64,000 nucleotides of DNA from Tissierellia bacterium. Lineage in GTDB: Bacteria; Bacillota; Clostridia; Tissierellales; Tepidimicrobiaceae. The stretch covers positions 46,579-110,578 of the forward strand of contig DUMS01000081.1 of NCBI GenBank assembly GCA_012839745.1, in the 5' to 3' direction. Position numbers and translations under genes: made by a program. Below the pieces are notes generated by a model. That model saw only the letters and a program-made list of their open reading frames with translations. It ran no database searches and was not told where the DNA came from. Positions 6,745-17,238 of the stretch are shown here, in pieces (position 1 is the stretch's first letter; each line of letters begins with the position of its first letter).

Positions 6745-9177
6745 GTGATTGCCATCAAAGCAGTAATTATGTCTGGCGGAAATGGTACCAGGCTTAGACC
6801 ATTAACTTGTGACCTTCCTAAGCCAATGGTACCTATTTTTAACAAACCGGTGATGGAATACGGAATTGAGCTTTTAAAAAAATACAATATAGATGAAATA
6901 GCAGTTACTCTGCATTATTTGCCTAATATGATTATGGATTATTTTGGAGATGGAAGCAAATTTGATGTAAAAATCAATTATTATATAGAGGATACTCCAC
7001 TGGGAACAGGAGGAAGCGTAAGAAATGCCGAGGATTTTCTGGATAGCACAATAGTGGTTATTAGCGGAGATGCCTTTACGGATATAGATATACGAAAAGC
7101 CTATGACTTCCATAGGGAAAGGGGTTCAAAGGCAACTTTAGTCCTTAAGAGGGAACCGATGCCATTGGAATATGGAATTGTAATAACTGATGAGAATGGG
7201 AGAGTAATAAGATTTTTGGAAAAGCCAAGCTGGGGTGAGGTGTTCAGCGACACTATAAATACAGGCATCTATATACTTGAACCTGAAGTATTCGACAACT
7301 ATAAAAAAGGACAAAACTTCGACTTCAGTAAGGATTTATTCCCTAAACTATTGGAAGACAATGTACCAATGTATGGATATATAGCTGATGAGTACTGGTG
7401 TGATGTAGGGGATTTAAACAGCTATATTCAAACCCATATTGATATTCTGCAAGATGAAAAAAAGCATGTGCTCCTTGGAAGAAATAAGGGAAAAGGAATA
7501 TGGGTAGGTGAAGGAACAATAATAGAAAAGAATGCAAGAATATATCCACCTGTATACATAGGAAGGAATTCTACAATTAAGTCTTCTGCAGTTATTGAGC
7601 CTTACACTGTTATAGGTGATAATTGCATAATAGGTGGAGGTACTTCCATAAAGAGGAGTATAATTTGGAATAATGTTTCCATATTAAATGGCTGTGAAAT
7701 AAGAAAATCTGTACTGTGCAATGATATAAAAGTTGATGAAAAGGTAAGAATATTTGATAGCTGTGCCATTGGAGCTTATACCAGGATAGGCAAAAATAGC
7801 ACCATTAGACCAAAGGTAAAGATATGGCCTCATAAGGTGGTTGAGGAAAACATTACAGTATCAGACAATCTGAAATGGGAAGAAAGAGCGTCAAAAAAGC
7901 TGTTTGGATATAGGAGTATATCCGGAAAAGTAAATGAAAGCATAACTCCAGAAATAGCATCGAAACTGGGGGCTTCTTTTGCAACCACAATAAATGCCAA
8001 TGGTACTTTTGTTGTAAACAGCGATGAGCATAATACATCAATACTTGTAAAGAACTCCATTATAACAGGCATTATGTCTACAGGTGCCCTAGTAATAGAT
8101 ATAAAGAACAGCACATTGCCTATGTGCAGATTTGGAGTTAAGTACTATAAGGCAGACGGCGGAATTCAGATTAGGACAGACTGCAATGACAAAAGTACTG
8201 TATACCTGGAGTTTATTAACAGGAATTGTGCTAACATTGATAAGGATACCGAAAGGAAAGTGGAAAACACGTTTATATTAGAGGATTTCATCAGATGTCA
8301 GGGGCATGAGATAAAAGATGTAGTAAATGTTTACAACTTTCATCAAATATATCTGAAAGAAGGAATATCCAAAATAAGCAATACAGAAAAAATAGCAAAA
8401 GAAAAGCCTTATATAGTCATATCCTCTCCCTCTAAGAATCTATTGGAGCTTGCCAGGGCATATTTAAGCGCCATTGGATGCCAGGTAAGAACAGTAGAGT
8501 TTGAAAAGGGTATGACCATAGAGGATATAAAAGAAATTGTGCTGGATGAAAATGGATATATGGGAATTTTGTATAATGACGACGGAGAGAGGCTGGCTTT
8601 GACAGACGGATTTAATGTAGTAGAAGACGACAGGTATTATATGCTGGCTATGTTAATAGGGTTTAAGACTGGTGCTGTAAAGGAAGCTGTTGTTCCATAC
8701 AATTATCCGAGGGTAATGGAAAGGCTGGCAAAGGAATATAGAGGGAGGACGATATATAGCAAATCCAATATAACGGATATTATTGAAACTATATTAAAGA
8801 AAAATGATGATTTTCAATATATTATTAGCTTTGATTCCCTGTGGGCAACAGGAAAAATACTGGATTATTTAATAGGCAATGGTGTAACAATAAACAAATT
8901 GCTCCATGAGCTTCCTCAGTACTACTATTTTAAAAAGGAAATACCCTGCAGGTGGGATGATAAGGGGAAAATCATAAGAAGCCTTACATTGGACAGAAAG
9001 CAGGGAATAGAGCTTGTTAAAGGGGTAAGGTTTATTGATGATAAGGGATGGGTGCTCATTGAGCCTGATGACGAGAATCCTAAATTTAACCTATATATAG
9101 AAGGCTATAATGAAGAATACGCAGAGGAACTTTGGACACAATACAATGAAAAAGTCAACAGTATAATGAGGAAATAA
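6745..9177 (+). CDS. Nucleotide-sugar pyrophosphorylase fused to a left-handed beta-helix and a degenerate phosphohexomutase domain
   Basis: 810 residues. Residues 1-235 form a nucleotidyltransferase: SGGNGTRLRPLT, LPKPMVPI, DTPLGTGGSVRNA and SGDAFTDID are the nucleotide, sugar-phosphate and metal motifs. Residues 255-370 are hexapeptide repeats of a left-handed beta-helix. Residues 390-810 resemble phosphomannomutase, but where active enzymes have TASHNP this one has RTDCND (about residue 475), and the metal loop DGDGDR reads NDDGER (about 610), so the mutase domain is probably not catalytic. Together with phosphoglucomutase upstream and the glucan synthase downstream, it likely makes UDP-glucose or a related nucleotide sugar; annotation as mannose-1-phosphate guanylyltransferase is equally common for this family. 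Start: GTG 6745 overlaps the GGGAG ribosome site, while the conserved IKAVIMSGG starts at an ATC codon (6754) eight bases from GGGAG, so the true start is uncertain. Confidence 0.85.
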   Translation: MIAIKAVIMSGGNGTRLRPLTCDLPKPMVPIFNKPVMEYGIELLKKYNIDEIAVTLHYLPNMIMDYFGDGSKFDVKINYYIEDTPLGTGGSVRNAEDFLDSTIVVISGDAFTDIDIRKAYDFHRERGSKATLVLKREPMPLEYGIVITDENGRVIRFLEKPSWGEVFSDTINTGIYILEPEVFDNYKKGQNFDFSKDLFPKLLEDNVPMYGYIADEYWCDVGDLNSYIQTHIDILQDEKKHVLLGRNKGKGIWVGEGTIIEKNARIYPPVYIGRNSTIKSSAVIEPYTVIGDNCIIGGGTSIKRSIIWNNVSILNGCEIRKSVLCNDIKVDEKVRIFDSCAIGAYTRIGKNSTIRPKVKIWPHKVVEENITVSDNLKWEERASKKLFGYRSISGKVNESITPEIASKLGASFATTINANGTFVVNSDEHNTSILVKNSIITGIMSTGALVIDIKNSTLPMCRFGVKYYKADGGIQIRTDCNDKSTVYLEFINRNCANIDKDTERKVENTFILEDFIRCQGHEIKDVVNVYNFHQIYLKEGISKISNTEKIAKEKPYIVISSPSKNLLELARAYLSAIGCQVRTVEFEKGMTIEDIKEIVLDENGYMGILYNDDGERLALTDGFNVVEDDRYYMLAMLIGFKTGAVKEAVVPYNYPRVMERLAKEYRGRTIYSKSNITDIIETILKKNDDFQYIISFDSLWATGKILDYLIGNGVTINKLLHELPQYYYFKKEIPCRWDDKGKIIRSLTLDRKQGIELVKGVRFIDDKGWVLIEPDDENPKFNLYIEGYNEEYAEELWTQYNEKVNSIMRK

Positions 9178-9204
9178 ACGCTTACATGAAAGGAAGGAAA
9201 GAGT

Positions 9205-12200
9205 ATGAGAAGTAGCTTTAACAGGTTAACAGTCCAGGGAGAAGAAATTCATACTCTGTATAGAACAGAAAGAAAATCTAATGCTAAAAAGTTTATATTA
9301 AATAAGCTGGAAACAAGCTTTAAAGATATAGAAAATGCATATGTAAACTTAATCAGAGAATCTGCAGGAAGCCGCTCCTATCCAAAAGGAGCAGAATGGC
9401 TTCTGGATAATTTCTACTTTATAGAGCTGGCATATAGAAGGCTAAAAAATACAATAAAAGAAGAGAAAATCATAATTCTGAACATGGTAAAGGATGGACC
9501 CTACAGAGGCTATCCAAGAATATATGCATTGGCAGTAGAACTGATTAATGATTCAACAGGGAACATTACTGAGGATAGATTGATAAGGTTCATTAATAGC
9601 TTCCAAAAGGAAGAGATACTGTCAATGGATGAAATAAGCTGGTTTCCAGGCTTCCTTGTTTTAGGCCTTATAGAATACATAAAAAACATATCCATAAGCT
9701 TATTGGACATGAAAAGGAAATGGGATGAAGCGGATAAATTGGATATTCTCACTGATGAATCAATGGAAAAGATAATAGAAGAAGCTCCTAACATGGATTC
9801 CATTAAACTGGAAAGAGTAATAAGAAGAATAAGAGAAGAACGTGATGATTTTCAGACAATAATCGATAGTATAGATGAAAAGCTGGATTATGCCGGAAGA
9901 AGCATTGAGAACATACTGGAAAGGGAATACATGTTACAATCCAAATATAAGGTGTATTTAGGATATGGCATAACTTCCCTAAGAAATGTTACCGTATTTG
10001 ATTGGGAAAACATATTTAAATCCATAAGAGCCATAGATAATATACTTTCCATGGATCCATTAAACATATATGATAAGATGGATTCCCAATCAAAGAATTA
10101 CTATAGGTATTATATAAAAGAACTGGCAGAGAAATTTAACACTCAGGAGATATTTGTTGCCAAAAAGGCATTGGAATTTGCTGAAGAAGAATACGAAAAC
10201 GGTGCAAGGGATAAAAAAGCTCACATTGGATACTATTTGATAGATGAAGGCAGAAAAAAGCTTTTTGATTATTTTGGATGTAGAAATGCGAATCATACTT
10301 TATATGTGAGAAGGTTTGGCTACTATTCCTTGCCCATAATTGCTATATCTCTGCTCATTACGTATATAGTAATGAGGATAGCTGCAGTTGACGGCAATCC
10401 ATATCTAAATGCATTTGGGTTTTTAATATTGTTTATACCGTTGGAATCCATTGTATTGAACATAGCAAACAGCATATATATAAAGAGGTTTAAGCCTAAA
10501 TTAATACCAAAGATAGAGTATTTCGGAGCAATTCCCGAGGATAAGGCAACACTGGTGGTGATTCCAACTCTTATTGTGGACAAAAGCCATTTGGAGGAGC
10601 TGGTTGAAAAATTAGAAGTATGCTATCTTTCAAACAATGAAGATAATATATATTTTGCCATAATGGGAGATTTCAAGGATGCAGATGAAAAGGATAAACC
10701 TGAGGATGCTGAGATCATAAATAGGGGAGTAGAGCTGATAGAAAAGCTAAATAGGAAATATTCGAAAGGCAAGGACATATTCTTCTATCTTCACCGGGAA
10801 AGGGTATTTTCAGATGCACAGGGAAGCTGGATAGGCTGGGAAAGAAAGAGAGGAGCTTTGGTAGAATTAAATAACCTTCTGACAGGTGATGAAAACACAA
10901 GATTTAAAGCCATAAGCGGGGACATATCAGGTATAAGGGGAAAAATAAAGTATGTAATAACAATAGATGCTGATACCCACCTTCCAATAGACTCAGCAAA
11001 GAAGCTTATAGGTGCCATTTCCCATCCTTTAAATAAAGCAGTAGTAGATGAAGAGAAGGGCATTGTAGTAGAAGGGTATGGCATCATACAGCCTAGAATA
11101 CTTGTTGACATAGAAAGCAGCAATAAGACTCTATTTACAAGGATATTTGCAGGCCATGGGGGAATGGACATCTATGGCAATGCGATATCAGATATATACC
11201 AGGACCTCTTTGGGGAAGGCATATTTACGGGAAAAGGCATATATGATTTGGAAGTCTTCCAGAGATGCTTAAAAGGCGCTATCCCTGAAAACATGGTATT
11301 AAGCCATGATTTATTGGAGGGGAGCTATATAAGGACAGGGCTGGCAACTGATATAAAGCTGTTGGATGGGTATCCTGAAAAGTATATATCCTATTTAAAA
11401 AGGCAGCACAGGTGGGTTAGAGGCGATTGGCAGTTACTAAGATGGATAACTGAAAGCTTAGGAAGGAATCTATCTATTCTTTCAAAGTGGAAGATGATTG
11501 ATAACTTAAGAAGAAGCCTGTTACCCATATTTTTGTTTATTGCTGTATTCCTTGGAACAGCTTTTTTTGAGGAAGGCAGATGGATATTTATTGGAGTGGC
11601 AGTTGCTAACCTCTTTCTGCAATTTATAATGGAGTTTATACAAAACTTGTTTAGAGGCAAAACTGGATTCAATAATGTAAAATACAATGGAAATATAATT
11701 GTAGGGTATAGAAGTACATTGTATCAGGGCATGCTGAATTTAATGTTCCTGCCTACAGAGGCATTTTTTATGGCAGATGCTATAATAAGGACTCTGTATA
11801 GAGTCTATATCTCTAAAAGAAATCTTCTGGAATGGACAACAGCTTTTGAGGCTGAAAGAAATTCAAAAAATGATCTATCAGGCTATATTTCCATGATGAA
11901 GGGAAATATAATTTTTTCAGTTTTATTAGTTTCCATAGTTTTATTCAGGGATTTAAGTGCTTTTTTATCTGGGTTTATCTTCTCCATGCTGTGGCTATCA
12001 GGCCCTTTTATAGCCTTCAACATAAGCAGGGGAGAAATGGAAGTGTTGGAAAAGAAAGAGGAAGACAAGAGGATTCTTTTGGATATTGCAAGTAAGACCT
12101 GGAACTACTACAGGGAGTTTACTGATAAAGAAAACAACTATTTACCTCCAGATAATTATCAGGAATATCCATATAATGGTGTAGCCAACAGGACATCACC

Positions 12201-15200
12201 TACAAATATCGGGTTTTACCTGCTGTCAGTGCTATCTAGCAGGGATTTAGGATTTATTGACACAAAAGAGATGATTGCATTAGTAAATCGTACATTGGAT
12301 ACAATAGAAAGGCTTGAAAAATGGGAGGGGCATCTGTACAACTGGTATGATACTACAAATTTAGAACCCTTAAGACCTATATTTGTTTCAACAGTGGACA
12401 GCGGAAATTTCATAGCTTATCTGATAGTTCTTAAGGAAGGAATTAAGGAGTATATGCATGAACTGGAAAATAAAGAGGACGCAGAGAAAACAATTGAAAG
12501 AATAGAGAATATCATTAACAACACCAATTTCAAGCCTCTGTATGATGAGTCAAAAGACCTGTTCTATATAGGATATAATGTTGGTGAGGGCAAGACGCTT
12601 AACAACTATTATGACCTGTTGGCTTCTGAAGCAAGGATTTCCAGTTATATAGCAATATCAAGAAGGGAAGTTCCAGTAAGAAACTGGGAGAGGCTGGGAA
12701 AATCTTTAGTCAAGGAAAATGGAAGCCTAAGTCTTGCCTCATGGTCCGGAACCATGTTTGAATACCTAATGCCAAGTTTGGTAATGAAGAACTATAAAAA
12801 TACATTACTGGATGAAACCTACAGGACAACAATAAATGTACAAAAGGAATATGGAAAGAAAAACAATGTGCCCTGGGGAATATCGGAATCCGGTTTTTTT
12901 GCCTTTGATAATGTTCTCAATTATCAATACAAGGCTTTTGGTGTGCCATCCCTGGGGTTTAAGAGGGGATTAAAGGAGGAACTTGTTGTATCTCCATACT
13001 CTACTTTTCTGGCATTGAATTTTGATTACCAGGGTGTTATGGACAATATAAAGAGATTAATAGACGAGGGAATGGAAGGGCCTTATGGATTTTATGAAGC
13101 AGTAGACTATACTGTAAAAAGGCTTCCTCCCCATCTTAATAAAGGCATAGTAAAATCCTATATGAGCCATCATCAGGGCATGATATTTGCAGCAATAAAC
13201 AACTTCATCAATGATGGCATATTGATAAAGAGGTTTCACAGGGATCCTCTGATGAAATGTGGAGAGTTTCTGTTACAGGAAAGAATACCTGACGTTCCTG
13301 TAATATCAAAGGGTAGAGAAAACCTGGAGCAGGTAGAAATCATAAGGAAAAGAGAGGATACATGGGAAAAGATTGCATACTCGAAAGAACATGTCGAGTC
13401 CATTAGATGCCACCTTTTGTCTTCCTGTAGCTATACACTGATGATTACAAACAGAGGAGAGGGATTTTCAAAGGATGGAAATACCTATATAAACAGGTGG
13501 AGAAGAGACTACCTTACAAATCCTTACGGTCAGTTCATATATATTAAGGACATAAAGAATAACAAATGCTGGTCTGCTACCTATGCTCCTTATTATTCTG
13601 AGCCTGATTCATATGATGTTGAGTTCCACCAGTACAAGGCTGTATTCAGAAGAAGGGATGGATGTATTGAAACCAGAATGGATATATATCTATTGCCTGA
13701 AGAATCCGGTGAAATAAGGAAGGTTAGAATAACAAATGATAATGATGAGGAAGCGCTGATTGAAAGCATAAGCTATTTTGAGGTAGTAGGAGAAAATATA
13801 AACTCTGACCTGGCACATCCTGCCTTCAGCAACCTATTTATAAGAACAGAGGTTGTTGAGGATTTGGAGGGGTTACTAGCATACAGAAGAAAAAGGCATG
13901 ATGATCAAAGAGACGTATGGATAGTGCATTTTGTTAGGGTTTTCCAGGAGGGAGACGAGAAATTTCAATATGAAACCAGCAGGCTGAATTTCATAGGTAG
14001 GTCCAATTCACTAAGTAATCCAAAGGCTATGGAAAAAGGCCTAACCAATACTACAGGTGTTGTATTGGACCCTGTAATGAGCATTGGTAAGAAAATAAAA
14101 ATACCTCCTAAAGGGAAATTTGATATATTCTATATTACAGCGTTGGCTAATAGCAAAAGTGAAGCTTTGGATATATTGAAGAAATACAGCGATAAAAATA
14201 ACATAAAGCTGGCAGTAGACCTCTATAGAACAAAATCTCAGACTGAAATGGGATACCTGAACCTGAATCGAAGAAAAGCAAATCCCTACGAAGAACTATT
14301 GCCTAAGCTAATATATCTTACAGATAATAATAAATCAAGGTATTCATCTATTATCAGAAAGAATACTAAAGGTAAGGAAGGGCTATGGGCCAGGGGTATT
14401 TCAGGAGATAATCCTATACTGCTTGTAACTATCAGCTCTATGAAGGGAATGGCAAATCTGGTCAAGATACTGGAAGCTCATGAGTACTGGTCCTATAGGG
14501 GTATTCCTGTTGACCTGATAATATTGAACAAAGATGAAAGTGCTTATTATCAACCCCTTTATGAAAGCATAAGAGAGGAAGTATATGAAAAAAGGGGAAT
14601 TGCAGGAAGAGTATTTATCATCAATGAGAACACAATACCCGAAGAAGACAGGGTGCTTTTATATAAATTTGCAAATGTAATAGTTAAGGCAGAAGAAAGC
14701 TTTAAGAATATGGATTCCACTAAGCATAACATACCTTATAAGACCTTTGTTAAAGATAGGAAGGTTTATGAAAAGAAAGAAATCAATCTGGATTTAAAAT
14801 ATTTTAACGAATACGGCGGATTTTCGAAGGATGGAAGGGAATATATAATAAAGCTGTCCAAGGGGATAAATACTCCAATGCCATGGATAAATGTAGTTTC
14901 TAATAGGGATTTTGGATTCATAATTACAGAACAGGGCAGCGGATTTACCTGGTCAAAGAACAGCAGGGAAAACAAGCTTACACCATGGTATAATGACCCT
15001 ATAACTGACCATCAGGGAGAGATTATCTACTTAATGGATGAAGATTCAGGGGAAGTGTTTACTATTACTCCAAAGCCTGTTAGAGATGATAATGACTATA
15101 TTGTAATCCATGGACAGGGGCATACTAGATTTTACCACAACTGCCATGGAATTGAACAGAATCTGATGGTATTTGTTCCTAAAGAAGACAATATCAAAAT

Positions 15201-17199
15201 AAGTTTAATCAGGTTAAGAAATGAATCCAATGAAACCAGAAAATTAAGCCTGTATTACTATATAAGGCCTGTATTGGGGGTAACAGATGAGGAAACTGAA
15301 AAGCTGCTGGAAACAGATGTTAAAGATGATGTGCTTATTGTAAGGAATACTGCAAACAGTGAATTCAAGGGAAGCACTATGTTTGTTGGCTCATCGGAGA
15401 GTATAGATTCCTATACTGGAGATAGGATAGAGTTTTTGGGCACCATACCAAATTATGAGATGCCAGAAGGATTAAAAAGGCAAAGACTGTCCAATACCCT
15501 TGGATTAGGCTATAATCCCTGCATTGCCTTTAAGGTCAATTTGCTCCTTTCTCCTGGAGAAGAGAAGGAATTGACACTGTTAATGGGAGAATCTAATGAG
15601 ATCAATGAAGGACTTCAGCTAATAAATAAATACAGGGATGTACAGCTGTCCAAAAAAGCATTGGAAGAAGTTAAAGCCTTGTGGGATGAAATCCTTTCCA
15701 GGATATATATAGAAACTCCAGATGATACATTAAACTTCATGATGAACAGCTGGCTTATGTACCAGACCATAGCAAGCCGTATATGGGGTAGAACAGGGTT
15801 TTATCAGGTTGGAGGTGCTTTTGGAGCAAGGGATCAGATGCAGGATGTGACAAATATTATCTATCACATGTCTGATTTGACTAAAAATCAGATTATAAGA
15901 AACTGCGCACATCAATACAAGGAAGGAGATATTCAACACTGGTGGCATCCTATACCTGGAAGTGAAGTGCATAAAGGAATAAGAAGCAAATATACAGATG
16001 ACCTTTTGTGGCTGCCATTAGGTGTAGCTAAATATATAAAGGTAACTGGAGATACTGATATACTGAATGAAAGGATACCTTTTATAGAAAGCGGGATTTT
16101 GAAGGAAAATGAAGAGGAAAGATATGAGGTTCCCAAAATATCCCAGGACACAGGCACAGTCTATGAACACTGCATAAGAGCAATTGACAGGTCCCTAAGA
16201 TTTGGTAAAAGAGGATTGCCCCTCATGGGGGGAGGAGACTGGAATGATGGAATGAACAAGGTAGGATACAAAGGAAAGGGAGAGTCAGTATGGATGGGGT
16301 GGTTTTTAGCCACAGTTTTGAAAAGCTTTATTCCAGTATGTGAGATTATGAAAGATGAAGAAAGAATTAGAAAATATGAGGAAGCAATATCTGCATTAAA
16401 GAAATCCCTTGAGGAAAATGCTTGGGATGGGGAATGGTATAGAAGAGCTTATTTTGACAACGGCACTCCATTAGGCTCCAGGGAAAATAGTGAATGCATA
16501 ATAGATTCCATAGCTCAATCATGGGCAGTGATATCAGGACTTGGAGATGAAAAAAGGGTTAGAATTGCCTTGAATTCAGTTGAGAAGTACCTGATAGATG
16601 AAAATTCAGGTACAATATCGCTTCTTTCCCCTCCATTTGACTCTGCTGAATTAGACCCTGGGTATATTAAATCCTATGTGCCTGGGGTTAGAGAAAATGG
16701 AGGACAGTATACCCACGCAGCAATTTGGGTTGTAAAAGCCTTTGCAATGATGGGTGATGGAGATAGAGCCTATAGCTTGTTTAAAATGATAAACCCCATC
16801 AACCACAGCAGAACTTTTCTAGAGGCTTCCAATTATAAGGTAGAACCCTATGTAGTGGCTGCTGATGTGTATACCAATCCTCAGCATAAGGGACGTGGAG
16901 GATGGACCTGGTATACCGGTTCCTCTGGCTGGATGTACATTGTGGGATTAGAGGACATAATAGGATTCTCCATTGAGAAAAACAGGCTGTATATTAACCC
17001 ATGTATTCCAAAAAGCTGGAGAGGATTTAATATTCGGTATAGATACGGAAATACCATGTATCTGATTGAAGTTAAAAATGAGAACAAGGTAAATAAAGGG
17101 GTAAAAAACATTTTTGTTGATAATGTGGAGATTAATGAAAAATTTGTTGAGCTTACTGATGATGGAAATGAACACCATGTATTGGTCAATATGGAATAA
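9205..17199 (+). CDS. ndvB: Cyclic beta-1,2-glucan synthase (NdvB/Cgs type)
   Basis: 2664 residues, close to the roughly 2800 of NdvB/Cgs. The enzyme polymerises glucose from UDP-glucose into beta-1,2-glucan, cyclises it, and trims chain length. Order seen: a helical N-terminal region; membrane segments near 375-430; a family-84 glycosyltransferase with DADTHLPID at about 589 and a QxxRW-type QHRWVRGDW at about 733; more membrane segments at about 770-810 and 890-945; a glycoamylase-like region (PWGISESGFFAFD at about 1222, SHHQGM at about 1321) that in this family performs the transglycosylation; and a GH94 phosphorylase-like C-terminus with GGGDWNDGMN at about 2340, which carries the general acid. 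No frameshift is visible over 8 kb. It starts 27 bases after the pyrophosphorylase, so the two are co-transcribed. A membrane location with export of the product is expected. Confidence 0.92.
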   Translation: MRSSFNRLTVQGEEIHTLYRTERKSNAKKFILNKLETSFKDIENAYVNLIRESAGSRSYPKGAEWLLDNFYFIELAYRRLKNTIKEEKIIILNMVKDGPYRGYPRIYALAVELINDSTGNITEDRLIRFINSFQKEEILSMDEISWFPGFLVLGLIEYIKNISISLLDMKRKWDEADKLDILTDESMEKIIEEAPNMDSIKLERVIRRIREERDDFQTIIDSIDEKLDYAGRSIENILEREYMLQSKYKVYLGYGITSLRNVTVFDWENIFKSIRAIDNILSMDPLNIYDKMDSQSKNYYRYYIKELAEKFNTQEIFVAKKALEFAEEEYENGARDKKAHIGYYLIDEGRKKLFDYFGCRNANHTLYVRRFGYYSLPIIAISLLITYIVMRIAAVDGNPYLNAFGFLILFIPLESIVLNIANSIYIKRFKPKLIPKIEYFGAIPEDKATLVVIPTLIVDKSHLEELVEKLEVCYLSNNEDNIYFAIMGDFKDADEKDKPEDAEIINRGVELIEKLNRKYSKGKDIFFYLHRERVFSDAQGSWIGWERKRGALVELNNLLTGDENTRFKAISGDISGIRGKIKYVITIDADTHLPIDSAKKLIGAISHPLNKAVVDEEKGIVVEGYGIIQPRILVDIESSNKTLFTRIFAGHGGMDIYGNAISDIYQDLFGEGIFTGKGIYDLEVFQRCLKGAIPENMVLSHDLLEGSYIRTGLATDIKLLDGYPEKYISYLKRQHRWVRGDWQLLRWITESLGRNLSILSKWKMIDNLRRSLLPIFLFIAVFLGTAFFEEGRWIFIGVAVANLFLQFIMEFIQNLFRGKTGFNNVKYNGNIIVGYRSTLYQGMLNLMFLPTEAFFMADAIIRTLYRVYISKRNLLEWTTAFEAERNSKNDLSGYISMMKGNIIFSVLLVSIVLFRDLSAFLSGFIFSMLWLSGPFIAFNISRGEMEVLEKKEEDKRILLDIASKTWNYYREFTDKENNYLPPDNYQEYPYNGVANRTSPTNIGFYLLSVLSSRDLGFIDTKEMIALVNRTLDTIERLEKWEGHLYNWYDTTNLEPLRPIFVSTVDSGNFIAYLIVLKEGIKEYMHELENKEDAEKTIERIENIINNTNFKPLYDESKDLFYIGYNVGEGKTLNNYYDLLASEARISSYIAISRREVPVRNWERLGKSLVKENGSLSLASWSGTMFEYLMPSLVMKNYKNTLLDETYRTTINVQKEYGKKNNVPWGISESGFFAFDNVLNYQYKAFGVPSLGFKRGLKEELVVSPYSTFLALNFDYQGVMDNIKRLIDEGMEGPYGFYEAVDYTVKRLPPHLNKGIVKSYMSHHQGMIFAAINNFINDGILIKRFHRDPLMKCGEFLLQERIPDVPVISKGRENLEQVEIIRKREDTWEKIAYSKEHVESIRCHLLSSCSYTLMITNRGEGFSKDGNTYINRWRRDYLTNPYGQFIYIKDIKNNKCWSATYAPYYSEPDSYDVEFHQYKAVFRRRDGCIETRMDIYLLPEESGEIRKVRITNDNDEEALIESISYFEVVGENINSDLAHPAFSNLFIRTEVVEDLEGLLAYRRKRHDDQRDVWIVHFVRVFQEGDEKFQYETSRLNFIGRSNSLSNPKAMEKGLTNTTGVVLDPVMSIGKKIKIPPKGKFDIFYITALANSKSEALDILKKYSDKNNIKLAVDLYRTKSQTEMGYLNLNRRKANPYEELLPKLIYLTDNNKSRYSSIIRKNTKGKEGLWARGISGDNPILLVTISSMKGMANLVKILEAHEYWSYRGIPVDLIILNKDESAYYQPLYESIREEVYEKRGIAGRVFIINENTIPEEDRVLLYKFANVIVKAEESFKNMDSTKHNIPYKTFVKDRKVYEKKEINLDLKYFNEYGGFSKDGREYIIKLSKGINTPMPWINVVSNRDFGFIITEQGSGFTWSKNSRENKLTPWYNDPITDHQGEIIYLMDEDSGEVFTITPKPVRDDNDYIVIHGQGHTRFYHNCHGIEQNLMVFVPKEDNIKISLIRLRNESNETRKLSLYYYIRPVLGVTDEETEKLLETDVKDDVLIVRNTANSEFKGSTMFVGSSESIDSYTGDRIEFLGTIPNYEMPEGLKRQRLSNTLGLGYNPCIAFKVNLLLSPGEEKELTLLMGESNEINEGLQLINKYRDVQLSKKALEEVKALWDEILSRIYIETPDDTLNFMMNSWLMYQTIASRIWGRTGFYQVGGAFGARDQMQDVTNIIYHMSDLTKNQIIRNCAHQYKEGDIQHWWHPIPGSEVHKGIRSKYTDDLLWLPLGVAKYIKVTGDTDILNERIPFIESGILKENEEERYEVPKISQDTGTVYEHCIRAIDRSLRFGKRGLPLMGGGDWNDGMNKVGYKGKGESVWMGWFLATVLKSFIPVCEIMKDEERIRKYEEAISALKKSLEENAWDGEWYRRAYFDNGTPLGSRENSECIIDSIAQSWAVISGLGDEKRVRIALNSVEKYLIDENSGTISLLSPPFDSAELDPGYIKSYVPGVRENGGQYTHAAIWVVKAFAMMGDGDRAYSLFKMINPINHSRTFLEASNYKVEPYVVAADVYTNPQHKGRGGWTWYTGSSGWMYIVGLEDIIGFSIEKNRLYINPCIPKSWRGFNIRYRYGNTMYLIEVKNENKVNKGVKNIFVDNVEINEKFVELTDDGNEHHVLVNME

Positions 17200-17238
17200 A
17201 AACCTTCTTCTCTCTTAGCGAGGGAAGAAGGTTTTTTT
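17199..17238. terminator. Bidirectional terminator between the glucan synthase and ric
   Basis: AACCTTCTTC at 17201-17210 pairs with GAAGAAGGTT at 17224-17233, flanked by an A-run on the left and a T-run on the right, so it can stop transcription arriving from either convergent gene. Confidence 0.9.

Noticed and set aside
9205..17199. Frameshift or gene fusion artefact in the 8-kb glucan synthase frame
   Set aside because: The length and domain order equal those of known Cgs/NdvB proteins.
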